A stretch of DNA of 64,000 nt from Phialocephala subalpina (lineage: Eukaryota > Ascomycota > Leotiomycetes > Helotiales > Mollisiaceae): positions 1,444,119-1,508,118 of the forward strand of contig FJOG01000015.1 of the NCBI GenBank assembly GCA_900073065.1, written 5' to 3'. Of the stretch, positions 22,734 to 33,534 are shown one piece after another (within the stretch, counting starts at the first letter, position 1; every line of letters begins with the position of its first letter). The notes under the pieces are model-generated. The model was given only the letters and a program-made list of their open reading frames with translations, did not search any database and had not been told where the DNA came from. The position numbers and the translations under genes are program-made.

Positions 22734-23861
22734 GATGACTGATGGTGGGGTATCAATAGGAAAGTACAAACGAGATGTTGCGAATGGTGAGAATTGAGGT
22801 CGAGCATGATGCTTTTAAACATTATCTTGCTGACTATGTTTAGATGACCGGCGTTCATACACATGCAGCTTGAAGCTCGGGCTATTGTCATGGCTGGCGG
22901 AAAGGAGCTGTCATTGGACCTGGAGATCTTTCAGCAAACGCCGCATTTCCACAAGGCTGAGGCTGTGGGGTCTGACGGCACAGCTTCCACGGCCTGTAGC
23001 CTGCCCAGAGGGCCAATTCAAATTAAGCAGTAGTCAAGAAAATAAGCTTATTTGGCAAAGGGACTGCGAAAAAGCCTTCTTGGCATTTCCCTGCCACGAT
23101 GTTGTTTGCTGGCGGCGGGCTGTGCCTCGCTTGTGGCGCAAATCCTTGGGCGGGAGTGACCCGACACCAGCGCAAACCTAGAACCTGACATAAATCCGTC
23201 AGCCTCATCACTGGAACTAATGTTCGTCCGAAAATAAACTTGAGGCTTCAGGCTTCGATGAGAGAGATTCTTGGTTGGGAGGATGAACAAACCTTTGCTT
23301 CCTTCCGCAGGAGGCACAGTTCCCGTAATGTCAATACGCCGAGATGAGAAGAGCACTTTGCTCCGAGGAAGGAGGATTCAAGGCGAAATTGAAGAGTCGC
23401 TGTCGCTCAGGAGATGCTGGCTGGCTCGATCTCCTTCCACGCAAAGAAAACGCTTGCAATGCCTAGCATGACCGACGGAAGTTCACAACTCTTTCCAAGA
23501 TATGATTCCCAATCATCCCAACTAGATTGTAGAAGCCTTCAAGCCCAAGATCTTGTGTCATTGGCATCTCGCGATGACAGAAGCCTGCCGTTGAACTGTG
23601 AAGCAGGAAAAGACTATCAAGAATCCAGATTCACGTGATGAGTGACTGTATGCAAAAGTGACACGATCTATTACCTCCTTGAGCAGTGGAAACTGTTCGT
23701 GATGATTTTTGCTATCACTAGGTGTAAATTCTCACCGTCAGGATCGACGAGCAAGAAGTAATGGACAACCCTTCCTCCGAACAACCACACGTGACAGAAC
23801 CAAGCACTTCTGGTAGAATTATGCCATTGTAGGGGCGTGGCGCCCTTCCTAGCCCGAAACC
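22734..23861. other. intergenic, no supported gene
   Basis: Promoter side of the S28 gene plus about 800 bases with scattered ORFs up to 103 codons on both strands, none with recognisable composition or splicing. No RNA gene identified. Confidence 0.4.
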
Positions 23862-23900
23862 CAAAGTGCTTGGAAAATTCTGAAAATTTCTAAGATTATA
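23862..23900 (+). repeat. direct repeat, left copy
   Basis: The 39 bases beginning CAAAGTGCTTGGAAAATTCT match 27552-27590 (beginning CAAAGTGCTCGAAAAATTCT) in the same orientation, with mismatches that are all transitions. The two copies bracket the second receptor gene. Confidence 0.65.
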
Positions 23901-23914
23901 ATTATTCTTTTATA

Positions 23915-24025
23915 CACTACAATCGCTAATAAAATCGGCTTCCCCCTCAAACTCACTACGAAAGTTTTAGCCCTGCTCGCTAGACAGGGATACCTACAAG
24001 CACCTTACCAGAAGAGGCGAGACGC
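23915..24025 (-). repeat. inverted repeat, left arm, flanking NLR gene
   Basis: Its reverse complement matches 27796-27905 over about 110 bases, including TATCCCTGTCTAGCGAGCAG here against TATCCCTGTCTATCGAGCGG there, and GTGAGTTTGAGGG in both. Most differences are transitions. The arms lie about 3.8 kb apart, outside the coding region of the receptor gene. Confidence 0.75.
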
Positions 24026-24357
24026 CACATAAGGTCCTTGGCGAGCGACAGGTAGTTTTCACGATATAATACCATTTGAGCTATTCTATACCCGCACGCG
24101 CTCTTGCCATTCTCTTGGCTATATATTTGATATATGTTAACTGATAAGCACACTAAGATAAGTATAATTACTATCTAATAGGTTATCAGAAGTAGGTGGC
24201 TAAAAGAGTAAAAGTGAAGCGTCTAGAATCTTCTAGCCTAACTTATCCGGGATCTTGGAAATCACCTAACTAATATATAAAGTTCACCTCCCCTAAGCCC
24301 CTCTTTATCAAAGTTATAAAAATATATATAAAATAAAGTAAATGATCAATTGATATA
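24026..24357. other. AT-rich downstream flank of NLR gene
   Basis: Low-GC sequence between the left inverted-repeat arm and the receptor's stop codon. No coding frame seen. Confidence 0.5.
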
Positions 24358-25065
24358 TTAACGCAGTAGCTTGATGACGGCCTCGTGCCCGTTCCGAGCA
24401 GCTATCGATAGCGGCGTCTGACCCCACTCATCCTTCGAGTCGACCTCGACCTGGCCAGTCTCGAGCAGCAGCTTGACGACGGCCTCGTGCCCGTTCTCAG
24501 CAGCTATCGATAGCGGCGTCTGACTATCCTTATCCTTCGAGTCGACCTCGACCTGGCCAGTCTCGAGCAGCAGCTTGACGACGGCCTCATGCCCGTTCTC
24601 AGCAGCTATCAATAGCGGCGTCTGATCCCACTCATCCTTCGAGTCGACCTCGACCTGGCCAGTCTCGAGCAGCAGTTTGACGACGGCCTCGTGCCCGTTC
24701 TCAGCAGCTATCGATAGCGGCGTCCGACTATCCTTATCCTTCGAGTCGACCTCGACTTGGCTAGTCTCGAGCAGCAGCTTGACGATGGCCTCATGCCCGT
24801 TCTCAGCGGCTATCCATAGCGGCGTCCGACCCCCCATATCCTTCAGGTCGACCTCGACCTGGCTAGTCTCGAGCAGCAGTTTGACGACGGCCTCGTGCCC
24901 GTTCTCAGCAGCTATCCGTAGCGGCGTTTGACCCCACTCATCCTTCGAGTCGACCTCGACCTGGCCAGTCTCGACCAGCAGCTCGACGACGGCCTCATGC
25001 CCGTTCTCAGCAGCTATCCACAGCGGCGTCTGACCCCACTCATCCTTCGAGTCGACCTCGATCAA
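24358..25065 (-). repeat. tandem 102-base ankyrin-coding repeats
   Basis: Seven consecutive units with high nucleotide identity; the final unit is truncated by the stop codon after KLLR. Phrases such as CTCGTGCCCGTTCTCAGCAG recur in nearly every unit on the plus strand. Such units can expand, shrink or exchange by recombination. Confidence 0.85.
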
Positions 25066-27274
25066 AGACTCTTTACAGTCGACCGTTAATAGCATTCTTG
25101 ACAACAAAACCAGCCCGAACCTCGCTGAAAGATGAAGCCCTGTGGTAGCTTGCGGAAATCTTTGGCTATATCCTTGGTACTTGTAATCTCCCATCGATAT
25201 AATCTGGGTGCTACATAATACCAAGGCATCATCTTGAAGGAATGCGAGCGCTAGCTCAGATACCGTCGCTTCTACCGGACGTACATGCTCCGCCCAATGC
25301 CGTGCTGCGTAATCTAGAAAGATACTCTTCCCTACTCTCTCCTCAAAATCTTCGTCGCTACGGCAGCTGCCAGATCGAAACGTATCAAATGCTAGGTAGG
25401 TTAAACAGATCGACGCTATCTCTTCCAGAGCGCCAGGATTCCACTCCAAGCGGATGCTCTCAAAGTATTCCTGCGTTGTGTAGTGCACAAGGCGGATGAC
25501 GTTGCTCTCCTCGTCAACCGTTACAAGGCCGGCGCATACAGAGATAATGTCTTCCACGTCGTAAAAGTTGTCATCGTTTAGGGCTCTATCGCCTGGCACG
25601 ATAGCTAGCGCGTGGCAGAGCTCTTGTGTGATAAGTGGTCTCTGTGCATAAGATATCCAGGAAATAGTGCGTCTGGCAAGTGATCGGTCCTCAGCCAACT
25701 GCCCATCTATTCTCTCGATCGCGTCGCTATAAGCCTTGTCAAGTGTAGCTGTCCCATTGGATAGCTTCTCCAGTGTGGATAGCACTTTCTGCTTTGTTCT
25801 TTTGTCTAGAAACGAGTCGACGTAGAGGCGCGCAAGGAGGAACCTAACAGTATTGTAAGCTAGGTACCTTAATGCAAACATGCAAGAAGCAACCTACATG
25901 CCATCAATAGCTTTAACAATCTTACTCTGTACCGCCCTCGTTAGCTCATCGTCGCGTCTAATGCATCTCGGTAGACGTGGTATCTGGCCTGCCACAAATC
26001 GCTTCACGTCCTCTTCACTAGCTCGGACTTCCAGCACGGGATCCGAACGGAATTTCTCCGTTATTTCGGGGATGAGGCGGGAAGTGAACAGAAGCCATAC
26101 GTTTGTCCCCATCTGGAGTTCGCGAAGTTTTTCGATAAGTTGACTTCGAGTACTATCTTGATCCGTGCATTCGTCAAGCGCATCCATAACAATATATACT
26201 CTAGCGTGGTTCGAGCAGACAGTCAATAAAGCAGTAAATATTTCGTCTAGGGATGGCCTGCTTTTTTGCTTCGAGTGGTGATCATAGAGACGCGTTACCG
26301 GGATTGCAATGTCTGCCCGGCTCTGCACTAGCTGCTTCAAGAGAGCGCTCAGAAGACTATATAAGTTCTGATCAACTTGGGACTTGTAGTTGCAGAACAC
26401 GTATGCCAACCCAACGTCTGCTTGTGCCAATGTGCCGAGATGGTTAATAGCAATAGCCGCCATCATCGTCTTACCAGCTCCAGGTATTCCAGGACAGAAT
26501 AATGTTTTATGAGCTCCCTGCAGCCACCCCTTAAACTCTGGAGAGTCTAGAAGCCATTGTCCGGTGCCTTCCTGCCTGCGACAGATGATATCATGTTGTT
26601 GGGCTGGGAAGTCTGTAGGCGATAACCAGTCTAGGATAACCTGAAGCTGCTGGAGCTGCTGGCCGGCCCATTGCAGGTGTTGTGTATCTCGAATGGTAAG
26701 AACGTCGGTTTGTAAATTCGGTAGAGCATCGCGTAAAAAAGTGGTGTCAGCTTTGATTGCCTGGTCTGCATTTTGGAGGATCTGTAAGTGTGCTTTGATC
26801 GCTTCGGATAGTTTGCTTGATCATGTTAGCGATCCAGAATTAATATTCTTAGGGAAGGACTCACAAGTGATCCATCTCGAGCGCGATGTTCACGAGGCTT
26901 TTCAGCCGCTCTATTCTTGCCAGGATGCTTATAACTTCTTCCTTTCTGAACTTCCATAACAGTCGCCTCTTAACCTTCTGTACGCCATCTTGAATCTCCA
27001 CCTGTGACAGCAACTGCTCGAGGGCCTGTTTGTACTGGTCAAGAGGTCCATTTTCAATATTTAGAGCCCGAACCGCTGTGAACCAAGGATGGTCAGCCTG
27101 TCCCTGTTCGAGGCGATAACGAAGATTTATCAGGAGGTTTTGGATGTTAGATGCCTCGATCGTGCATTGCTGGCATTCTTTCGGAGCGTCCTTGACGTTG
27201 TTCAGATATCCGATCACTTCGCCTGTCAGCTGGAGCACGGCGATGATGCTAGCAGCAGCGCTAAGCCCGTCCAT
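24358..27274 (-). CDS. HeLo-like-N/NACHT/ankyrin STAND receptor
   Basis: Three exons (27274-26865, 26815-25898, 25843-24358; introns 49 and 54 bases) give 937 residues. The N-terminus (MDGLSAAASIIAVLQLTGEV) fits the fungal STAND N-terminal domain Helo_like_N, thought to execute membrane-directed death. The NACHT ATPase has P-loop GIPGAGKT and Walker B VYIVMDALDEC; a winged-helix-like part and VIRLVHYTTQEYF follow. The C-terminus is a run of seven ankyrin repeats of 34 residues (102 bases), nearly identical to each other (IAAENGHEAVVKLLLET in most), from about 25065 down to 24358. Differences cluster at the four residues before TPL and the one after it. Near-identical repeats of this sort in fungal NLRs are linked to rapid specificity change. 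The gene is intact and sits between inverted repeats. Confidence 0.88.
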
Positions 27275-27795
27275 ATTGCAAAAAGGCCAGATGCGAGGTA
27301 ATATGAATACCGCATTTCAACGAGTGATGTTGTTTGAGCATGGCGTGTCCGCATCGTCGCAGTCCTTTGTCAAGGCATAGGAGCTGCAAAGCACTCAGCC
27401 TCTCCCATCTTTGGACCATCGTGTGCGTCTTCAATTGGCTAGCTAAATGCACGTGCCAGTGCTTGAATCTGATAGAAGCGCTTACTGCCACCTAGGCCAC
27501 TCAGCCGCCCACTTATACCCTTGTCGGAACTCCAAAAATTTGGGATTTTTTCAAAGTGCTCGAAAAATTCTAGAAACTTCTAGGACTACTATATTGAGGT
27601 CGGTGATCACGAATATCCACTCAATTCTATGATTTCATGTCGTTAATGTCGTGAAATCACGGTTTGAGCGGTTGAGTAATAGGTGACTAGTGAACCTTTC
27701 TTTACGCTGCTACGGACGTTCAGCCCAGCCGCTGCGCTCAGCCTCATCTTGCGCCACGTTCGAATGTATAATTGAGTTGTACATTCCAGTGGACC
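27275..27795. other. 5' flank of the second NLR gene
   Basis: Presumed promoter region of the minus-strand receptor; it includes the direct repeat copy at 27552. No ORF of note. Confidence 0.4.
27552..27590 (+). repeat. direct repeat, right copy
   Basis: Same orientation as 23862-23900, all mismatches transitions. Lies about 280 bases upstream of the receptor's start codon and 200 bases before the right inverted-repeat arm. Confidence 0.65.
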
Positions 27796-27905
27796 CGCGC
27801 CTAGCCTATTTTAGTAAGGCGCTTGTGGGTATCCCTGTCTATCGAGCGGGGCTAGAACTTTCAAAGTGAGTTTGAGGGAAGCCGATTTCGTTAGCGACTA
27901 CTTCG
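27796..27905 (+). repeat. inverted repeat, right arm, flanking NLR gene
   Basis: Reverse-complement partner of 23915-24025; conserved runs include TATCCCTGTCTATCGAGCGG and GTGAGTTTGAGGGAAGCCGA. Whether a target-site duplication flanks the pair could not be settled by eye. Confidence 0.75.
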
Positions 27906-28202
27906 TATATGGCAGTTTATAAATAATGGCATTATAAGCTAGCGTATATAGTAATTTCAATTTGTCACATTGAAGTCTAGCCCTCACCGACGCCCCTTTG
28001 TTAGGCAGCAGTCAAAAAATCTACGCCCAGCCTGAAACACAATTTACAGACCAGACACCACCATACTTTCCTTGCAAACGGATCTATTAGCTGCAATGAT
28101 CGTGAGGGTGCTGTTTCCGCACACGTACTCGTTCGCGACTCGGCATCTAAATTACCATCTTTTGGCTCCCCTACATGCGCTTTTGTGTGATTAGGATGTA
28201 AT

Positions 28203-31101
28203 ATGGCCCCGCGGACGCCGAGCACGGTGACACAGATTTGCAGCATTTGTGCAAAAGTGCCGTGGCTGGATCTTAATTTCGAAGACTTGGAAGGATATCC
28301 CCATCACTCGTCACTCAATGCATTAGTCGTATCTGCTCAAACTTGCTTACTTTGCAAGTTCGTTCTGCATGCAGCAGTTTCCAATTATCGCCGCTCACTG
28401 AAGTCTTCAGTTGGCAAATATCGCCGGAGGAGGTTCGAGACTGTGCACACTCATGAGAGTCCCTCCGACCGCACCTTACGGAAGGCTGCATACGTGAAAG
28501 AGTTTGGGCAGTGCATGCCAACCCAGGAATCAGATACTGGGCCTAACCCGTGTGGGTTTATTACACCAATGGACATGGGCGAGTGGAACACAGAGAATGT
28601 TTATGGACGCCCAGTAGTCACCGCTATCACCAGAATGACCGACAACAGCAATGAACAACCAGTAGAGGACGCGCCCTTGGACTTGGCCGAATTGAAGAAG
28701 CAGATACCCAGCGGACATAGCATCTGGCTGTATGGCAACTACTGGACCTCTGAAGGGCATGGTAGCGGAGGCAAGTCCGAGTTGGGCCTCGTATTGGTGC
28801 ACGATTCAGGAGTACAAACCATATGTTTCACTCTGTCAACAACCCCAAAGGAAATATCCTCATCCGTGGTAGTGCCTTGTCAATAATTACCGACGATGGC
28901 AAGCTACTCCTTACCCCGCATCTAATGCGCCTGCTAAATGGAAGCAGAAATCCCTCCTCCGCATGTGTCACGTCGTGTGCGCAACATCAGCTCGGACTCG
29001 GATCTTGCATTTCGTCAACTCAAACGGTGGCTACAAGAGTGTGACAGTACCCACAAATGCCATCTCTCATTTCCCAACTCTCCTTTGCCTACCAGAGTAC
29101 TTCAAATCTTTGCCTCGGACCGCTCCGTGGCTCTGGTGGAGACTCGCCGTCAACGAGGGAAATACGTAGCGCTAAGTCACAGTTGGGGTAGATCACCGCT
29201 ACTAACAGCTACAAAATCCAATCTTGATGACCTAAAGTATGGAATTGACATATCGATCCTACCAAAGACATTTCAGGACGCAATAAGAATAACCAAAGTC
29301 TTGGCATAAGATATCTCTGGATAGGTATGAGCTCTTTCCTATGACTAGTCTGCCGGTTGACAAGTATTTGCATGCCACATGATTGTCTCTTTAGATTGCC
29401 TTTGCATTATCCAAGGCGATCAGCTCGACTGGGAAAGAGAGTCATCGGCCATGGGAGACGTATACCTCAACTCGTATATCACTATATCAGCTGTGAATTC
29501 CACAGATAGCAATAGCGGTTGTTTTCCGAAGCGGAACGAGGACTCCTATATCTCACCTGCCACCGTATCTCTAGGTTACAAAACAAAGACACAGGTATCA
29601 GGACCTGATAGCTGCTCGCTCGAGCTCATGGTCAAACAACGCTCTGCGATTATACACGTGACAAAAGAGTGACTACCTGGTTCATGTTCTTTGAGAGTTC
29701 AAAAGGCTACAATAGGGACCTTTGGGAAGCAATATGACCTTGTTTTAGATGAGCTTTTAAGTTCTAGAGGTATGGACTGATTCTAGCTAGTTGAGTTACA
29801 ATCGCGATGCAGGTAGTAGATCCACACTAATAAAAATAACATTCAGATTGGACTCTACAAGAGCGTCTATTATCCCCAAGGATTATACACTACGGCAAAG
29901 ATCAAATGTACTTCGAATGCGAGTCCATGCTGCGATCTGAAGACGGATTCCTGTTCCCAAGTCCCTTCAGTCTTGACAGGCTCTTGAGGACTCAGATGAT
30001 AACACATGAGCAGCACGGCATTCCGAAGCACGGAGGGGTGAATATGGCAATTGGCTGCAGCGACATTATGGGCGGAATGAGGTGGCAAGGAGGCTGGATC
30101 GGTCTTATTCAGGACTACTCTATGCGCAAACTGTCAGTAGCGCAGGACAAACTTCCTGCACTCTCTGGTTTGGCCAGAATCATCCCCCAAAGGACACAAG
30201 ATCGATATTTTGCGGGTCTGTGGGGAAGGCACTTTTACGAGGACCTGTTCTGGCGCGTTTATCTTCAAGAAGAAAGTTTCTCTAGCGGCATCCCGTTGAA
30301 AGGAAATATTCTTGGAGAGGCTATCACACCGGCCGAGTACTGAGCGCCGTCCTGGTCCTGGGCCTCACTCGACGCTCCTATCCGATTCATCCCTCTGACC
30401 TACGGAGACTTGGTCGCCGAAGTTATCAACTGCGAGACGACACCTAGCGGTAGCGACATGTACGGTAAAGTAAAGGCGGGTAAGCTTGTGATCGAAGTAA
30501 GGCCATTCATCATGATTTGAAATGCAGCTTGTTAATCGGAGATCATTAGGGTCCCGTGTTCAAGATTCTTCCGCACGAGCCGAAGGAGGAGTGGAAACGG
30601 CAGGGTATTCCAGTTAAGATCCAATTCGATGGCAGTGAGCGTATAGAGTCTATCGGGGCCCTGTATCTTGATCTCCCTAGAGAATCGTTGCAATTCCCCT
30701 GCTATGCCTTCTTCATCGATCCGGCAAATGCGCTCGTGCTTAGCACTTGTCCCAGTCACACGGATACTGTACTAGGCAAAATTTCAGGAGACGACTTATC
30801 ACCCCTACCACTCGTGACAAGTGAAGACGCCCGAAGACACATCCAGGGGCCTCCGAAGGTAATAGGGTTAGACTACACACGTGGCATGACATTCGAAGCG
30901 TTTGCCAGTGCCAAAAGGATTGGCGTTGCCTCATTCGTCAAAGGATTTGAACCGGACCCCAAGGAAGTTGGAAAGACAGAAGATAAGATACTCGACAACG
31001 CTGACGAGCTAGACTGGGACGACATAATCGAGCAGTCTGGGAGTAAGTCTTGGGGCCCCATAACCAAAGAAGACCTTAGAGTGAGAGTCACAATCATCTA
31101 A
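28203..31101 (+). pseudogene. HET (heterokaryon incompatibility) domain protein, broken
   Basis: Plus-strand exons show a complete HET-domain gene in decay. The N-terminal part starts at 28203 (CSICAKVPW, later GGKSELGLVLVHDSG). The HET core is KYVALSHSWG, LPKTFQDAIRITKVL, RYLWI and CLCIIQGDQLDWE; WTLQERLLSPR, YFECESMLRSEDG and APSWSWAS follow, with a beta-rich C-terminus ending at 31101. Introns fit at 29325-29394, 29770-29846 and 30497-30549. Breaks: frame changes near 28820 and 28935, loss of one base just before the RYLWI segment (about 29306), TGA at 29670-29672 in place of an expected tryptophan, and TGA at 30341-30343 just before APSWSWAS. HET domains trigger cell death when unlike strains fuse; this copy cannot encode a full protein. 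Confidence 0.85.
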
Positions 31102-31766
31102 TAAATATTACCGAGTTCTGTCACTCTTTCACCAATACTTACTGGAGATATTCCTTGTGAACGTTCTAACAATTCTAAGATCTCGCGGCTTCGTGAAGCA
31201 AGTTCATCGAGGCCGTTCCAAACATTTGATCTTTCAGTACTAACGGGCTACGCGCGGACATCTCGGCTCTCGCACCGCACAAAAATTGATATCGATTGTC
31301 GGTACCGAGAATAGTCTAGGGTTCACGAACTGGTTTGTAAAAAACGGGGGTGGTTCATGAACAAGGGAATGAGATGGCGCTTAATGGAGCTTAGCGACTG
31401 GCCCCTATATCAGCAGCTCTACTGTTTTGAGAAAAGAGACAAAACACTGTGATCATAGCTTCATTATTTCCTAATCGGGGCGATATCTACAGCTATCCTA
31501 AGATATAGGTCACTTGAGCTCGTTTCCGAGTAGGATAGAGGGGAGTGGAACCATATAGTCTATATATAAAATCCGTTTCATGAAATTCACGGTTCAAATG
31601 GATGCTAATGGACTGTGAGTTAGACTAGTGGCAATATAGGCTCGAACAGACCGATATTTGAATTGATACATACCAGCGGTTCGCTAAGCGAGCTAAGCAT
31701 GTAAGTGTATACGCTCTTATTGAGGTCAACCACCTGCTTCGTCATGAGTCATAGCCGTATACGCAG
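31102..31766. other. intergenic, decayed
   Basis: About 650 bases downstream of the HET pseudogene with no open frame; moderately AT-rich, probably the 5' side of the decayed retroelement that follows. Confidence 0.4.
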
Positions 31767-32021
31767 GCGATCGAGCTTCCTGCTTGTCTACGAGCCTATT
31801 TCAATATCTTCTCTATATCAAACGCTAAGAAGCTAGCGCCAGATTGTGATATAGACTTTGCCATCGAACTCAAGCTAAGTACAGAGCCTCCGTATGGACC
31901 TATTTACCCTCTATCGCCACGGCAGCTAGCGGCTCTCAAGGAGTTCCTCGAGTAAAATTTGTCTAAGGGATTCATCCGGGAATCAAAGAGCATCCTGCGG
32001 GCACCACTACCTTCGCTTAAA
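31767..32021 (+). mobile_element. Ty3/Gypsy retrotransposon pol fragment
   Basis: A plus-strand frame carries a stretch typical of the start of Ty3/Gypsy reverse transcriptase: DCDIDFAIELKLSTEPPYGP followed by IYPLSPRQLAALKEFL and, after a TAA at 31953-31955, NLSKGFIRESKS. The frame ends at TAA 32022-32024, and the catalytic YxDD part is absent, so it is a short relic. No LTRs were found near it. Confidence 0.75.
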
Positions 32022-32024
32022 TAA

Positions 32025-32479
32025 GTCAGGTGATATTTCGACTTAGAGGTGCTCTTTTTGATCTTCCCTGTAGTTTTCGTCGTGACCCCTTGACAAGGTT
32101 TCGGGCATGGCTTCAGGCATCGATACTCATACGGACGCATGCAAGCACTAAGCAGAACCTCACACAGGAAGCTAGAAGCTAGCAGGAAATGCAGAATTGG
32201 AGGCATTCACGTGAGCCGAAAAGGCGTGCTGACAGAATTTAACAAACCGAAGGTAAAATATTGAGGAAACAACGCAAACGATTGTGGGGGGAGGCGCTGG
32301 CGACAAATTCGAGATCCATCGAAGGGAGAAGCTGTTGTTGATAGAGTTGCCGAGGAGGATAACACGACGGGAAGATCTCACGTCGATTTGCATCAGGTTT
32401 AGCGTGACCCGTGACCTCCGCCAATGTCAGAGATTTTTCATCGTGCTCGTCGTCCCCTTCTCCTTCCATCACGAACTCG
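32025..32479. other. intergenic
   Basis: No supported gene. Opposing ORFs of 70-125 codons overlap here without recognisable features. Confidence 0.35.
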
Positions 32480-32776
32480 TCAACCTCGAACCTCATCCAC
32501 GACGCCCTCAACTTGAACGAAATTCCTATAGCTGGCCCCTGGATAGCTTCTAATCTCAGCCAAGCCCATGAGCATGCACGTGACGGGCATCTCCTTTTGT
32601 TTCCTCTTCGCACGACGGTCTACATGGAAGAGCGAGCGTGTTGATAATGCACACATCTCTTGGAACTTACCTGGTGTGTATTCCGATAGTTTATCGATTC
32701 GGGTGTAACCTGCCCAAGTGGGATCAATCAAAATCTGCGAATGGAAGCTGTCCATTTTCGACCCCTCATCACCCAT
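32480..32776 (-). CDS. possible small two-exon gene, unknown
   Basis: Minus strand: an ATG near 32776 opens a short exon (MGDEGSKMDSFHSQILIDP), a well-formed intron can be read (GTAAGT donor, TGTAG acceptor, about 32622-32672), and a second exon ends at TGA 32482-32480, giving roughly 80 residues. The splice signals are the only support; I recognise no domain. Could equally be non-coding. Confidence 0.25.
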   Translation of the reverse strand: MGDEGSKMDSFHSQILIDPTWAGYTRIDKLSEYTPGKFQEMCALSTRSLFHVDRRAKRKQKEMPVTCMLMGLAEIRSYPGASYRNFVQVEGVVDEVRG

Positions 32777-33534
32777 GCGTTTGCTGCAATCTTGACTCGC
32801 GGGATTCCTTGTACCGCACACTTTTTATATTGATTCATTTATTTATGCTGCAATGTCTCTGGTCGCTGGAAACCTTGATCAAATGGCATTCACGATGCGC
32901 AATCATGTGCGAGATTCTTCGTGGTTCATACAGCATTCAACTGCCGAACCCGGAAAGTCCCCAGTCTCCGATTGGTTTATATTCAGATCTAGCATTGCAG
33001 ACTGAGACCTCAAAGTAGCCGGATTAGCAGGAGGTTCGTAGGGAAGTTGCCCAATCTGTTTGTGGGCCGGCAGGTTCCCTCGTCGCCGCGCCTTCTTTCA
33101 CACAACCACCATTCTGAGTCTGTGGTACAGAAGTCATGGGCCTCAAAGCCAAGTCCGTGCTTATTCTGTACTTGCTCATCGACTCACAATCGTCCATGCG
33201 TCATGATGCACTTCGAAATCTGTCTGTATACTTGCGCAATAGTTCAGCTGCGACACAGGTCTCATGCTATCACCTTCCATTTTGTGCGTCACCTTCACCT
33301 GAAGGCTTATCATCTCATGAACAAATCTTTCACGTACTCACAAGAGTATGTCACGATTGGTTTGAGTCAGGTCCTGGGACAAGAGTTCATGATGCAGTGT
33401 CAGCGTGCGATAAGCCCGACAAGGGTGGTGCAATAGGAAGGAGAGTTCTGGTGGAGGTTTTTATGATGTTCTACATTACATGGGAGATTTCTTGTCAGAA
33501 TGGAAAGGAGTTTGATGGTCTCGCCGAGGAGAGG
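32777..33534. other. upstream region of the secreted subtilase
   Basis: An open frame extends 5' of the subtilase start codon, but it lacks protein-like character and the signal peptide at 33535 makes that ATG the better start. No other feature. Confidence 0.4.

Noticed and set aside
33136..33534. Upstream extension of the secreted subtilase frame
   Set aside because: It would bury the clear signal peptide at 33535 inside the protein.
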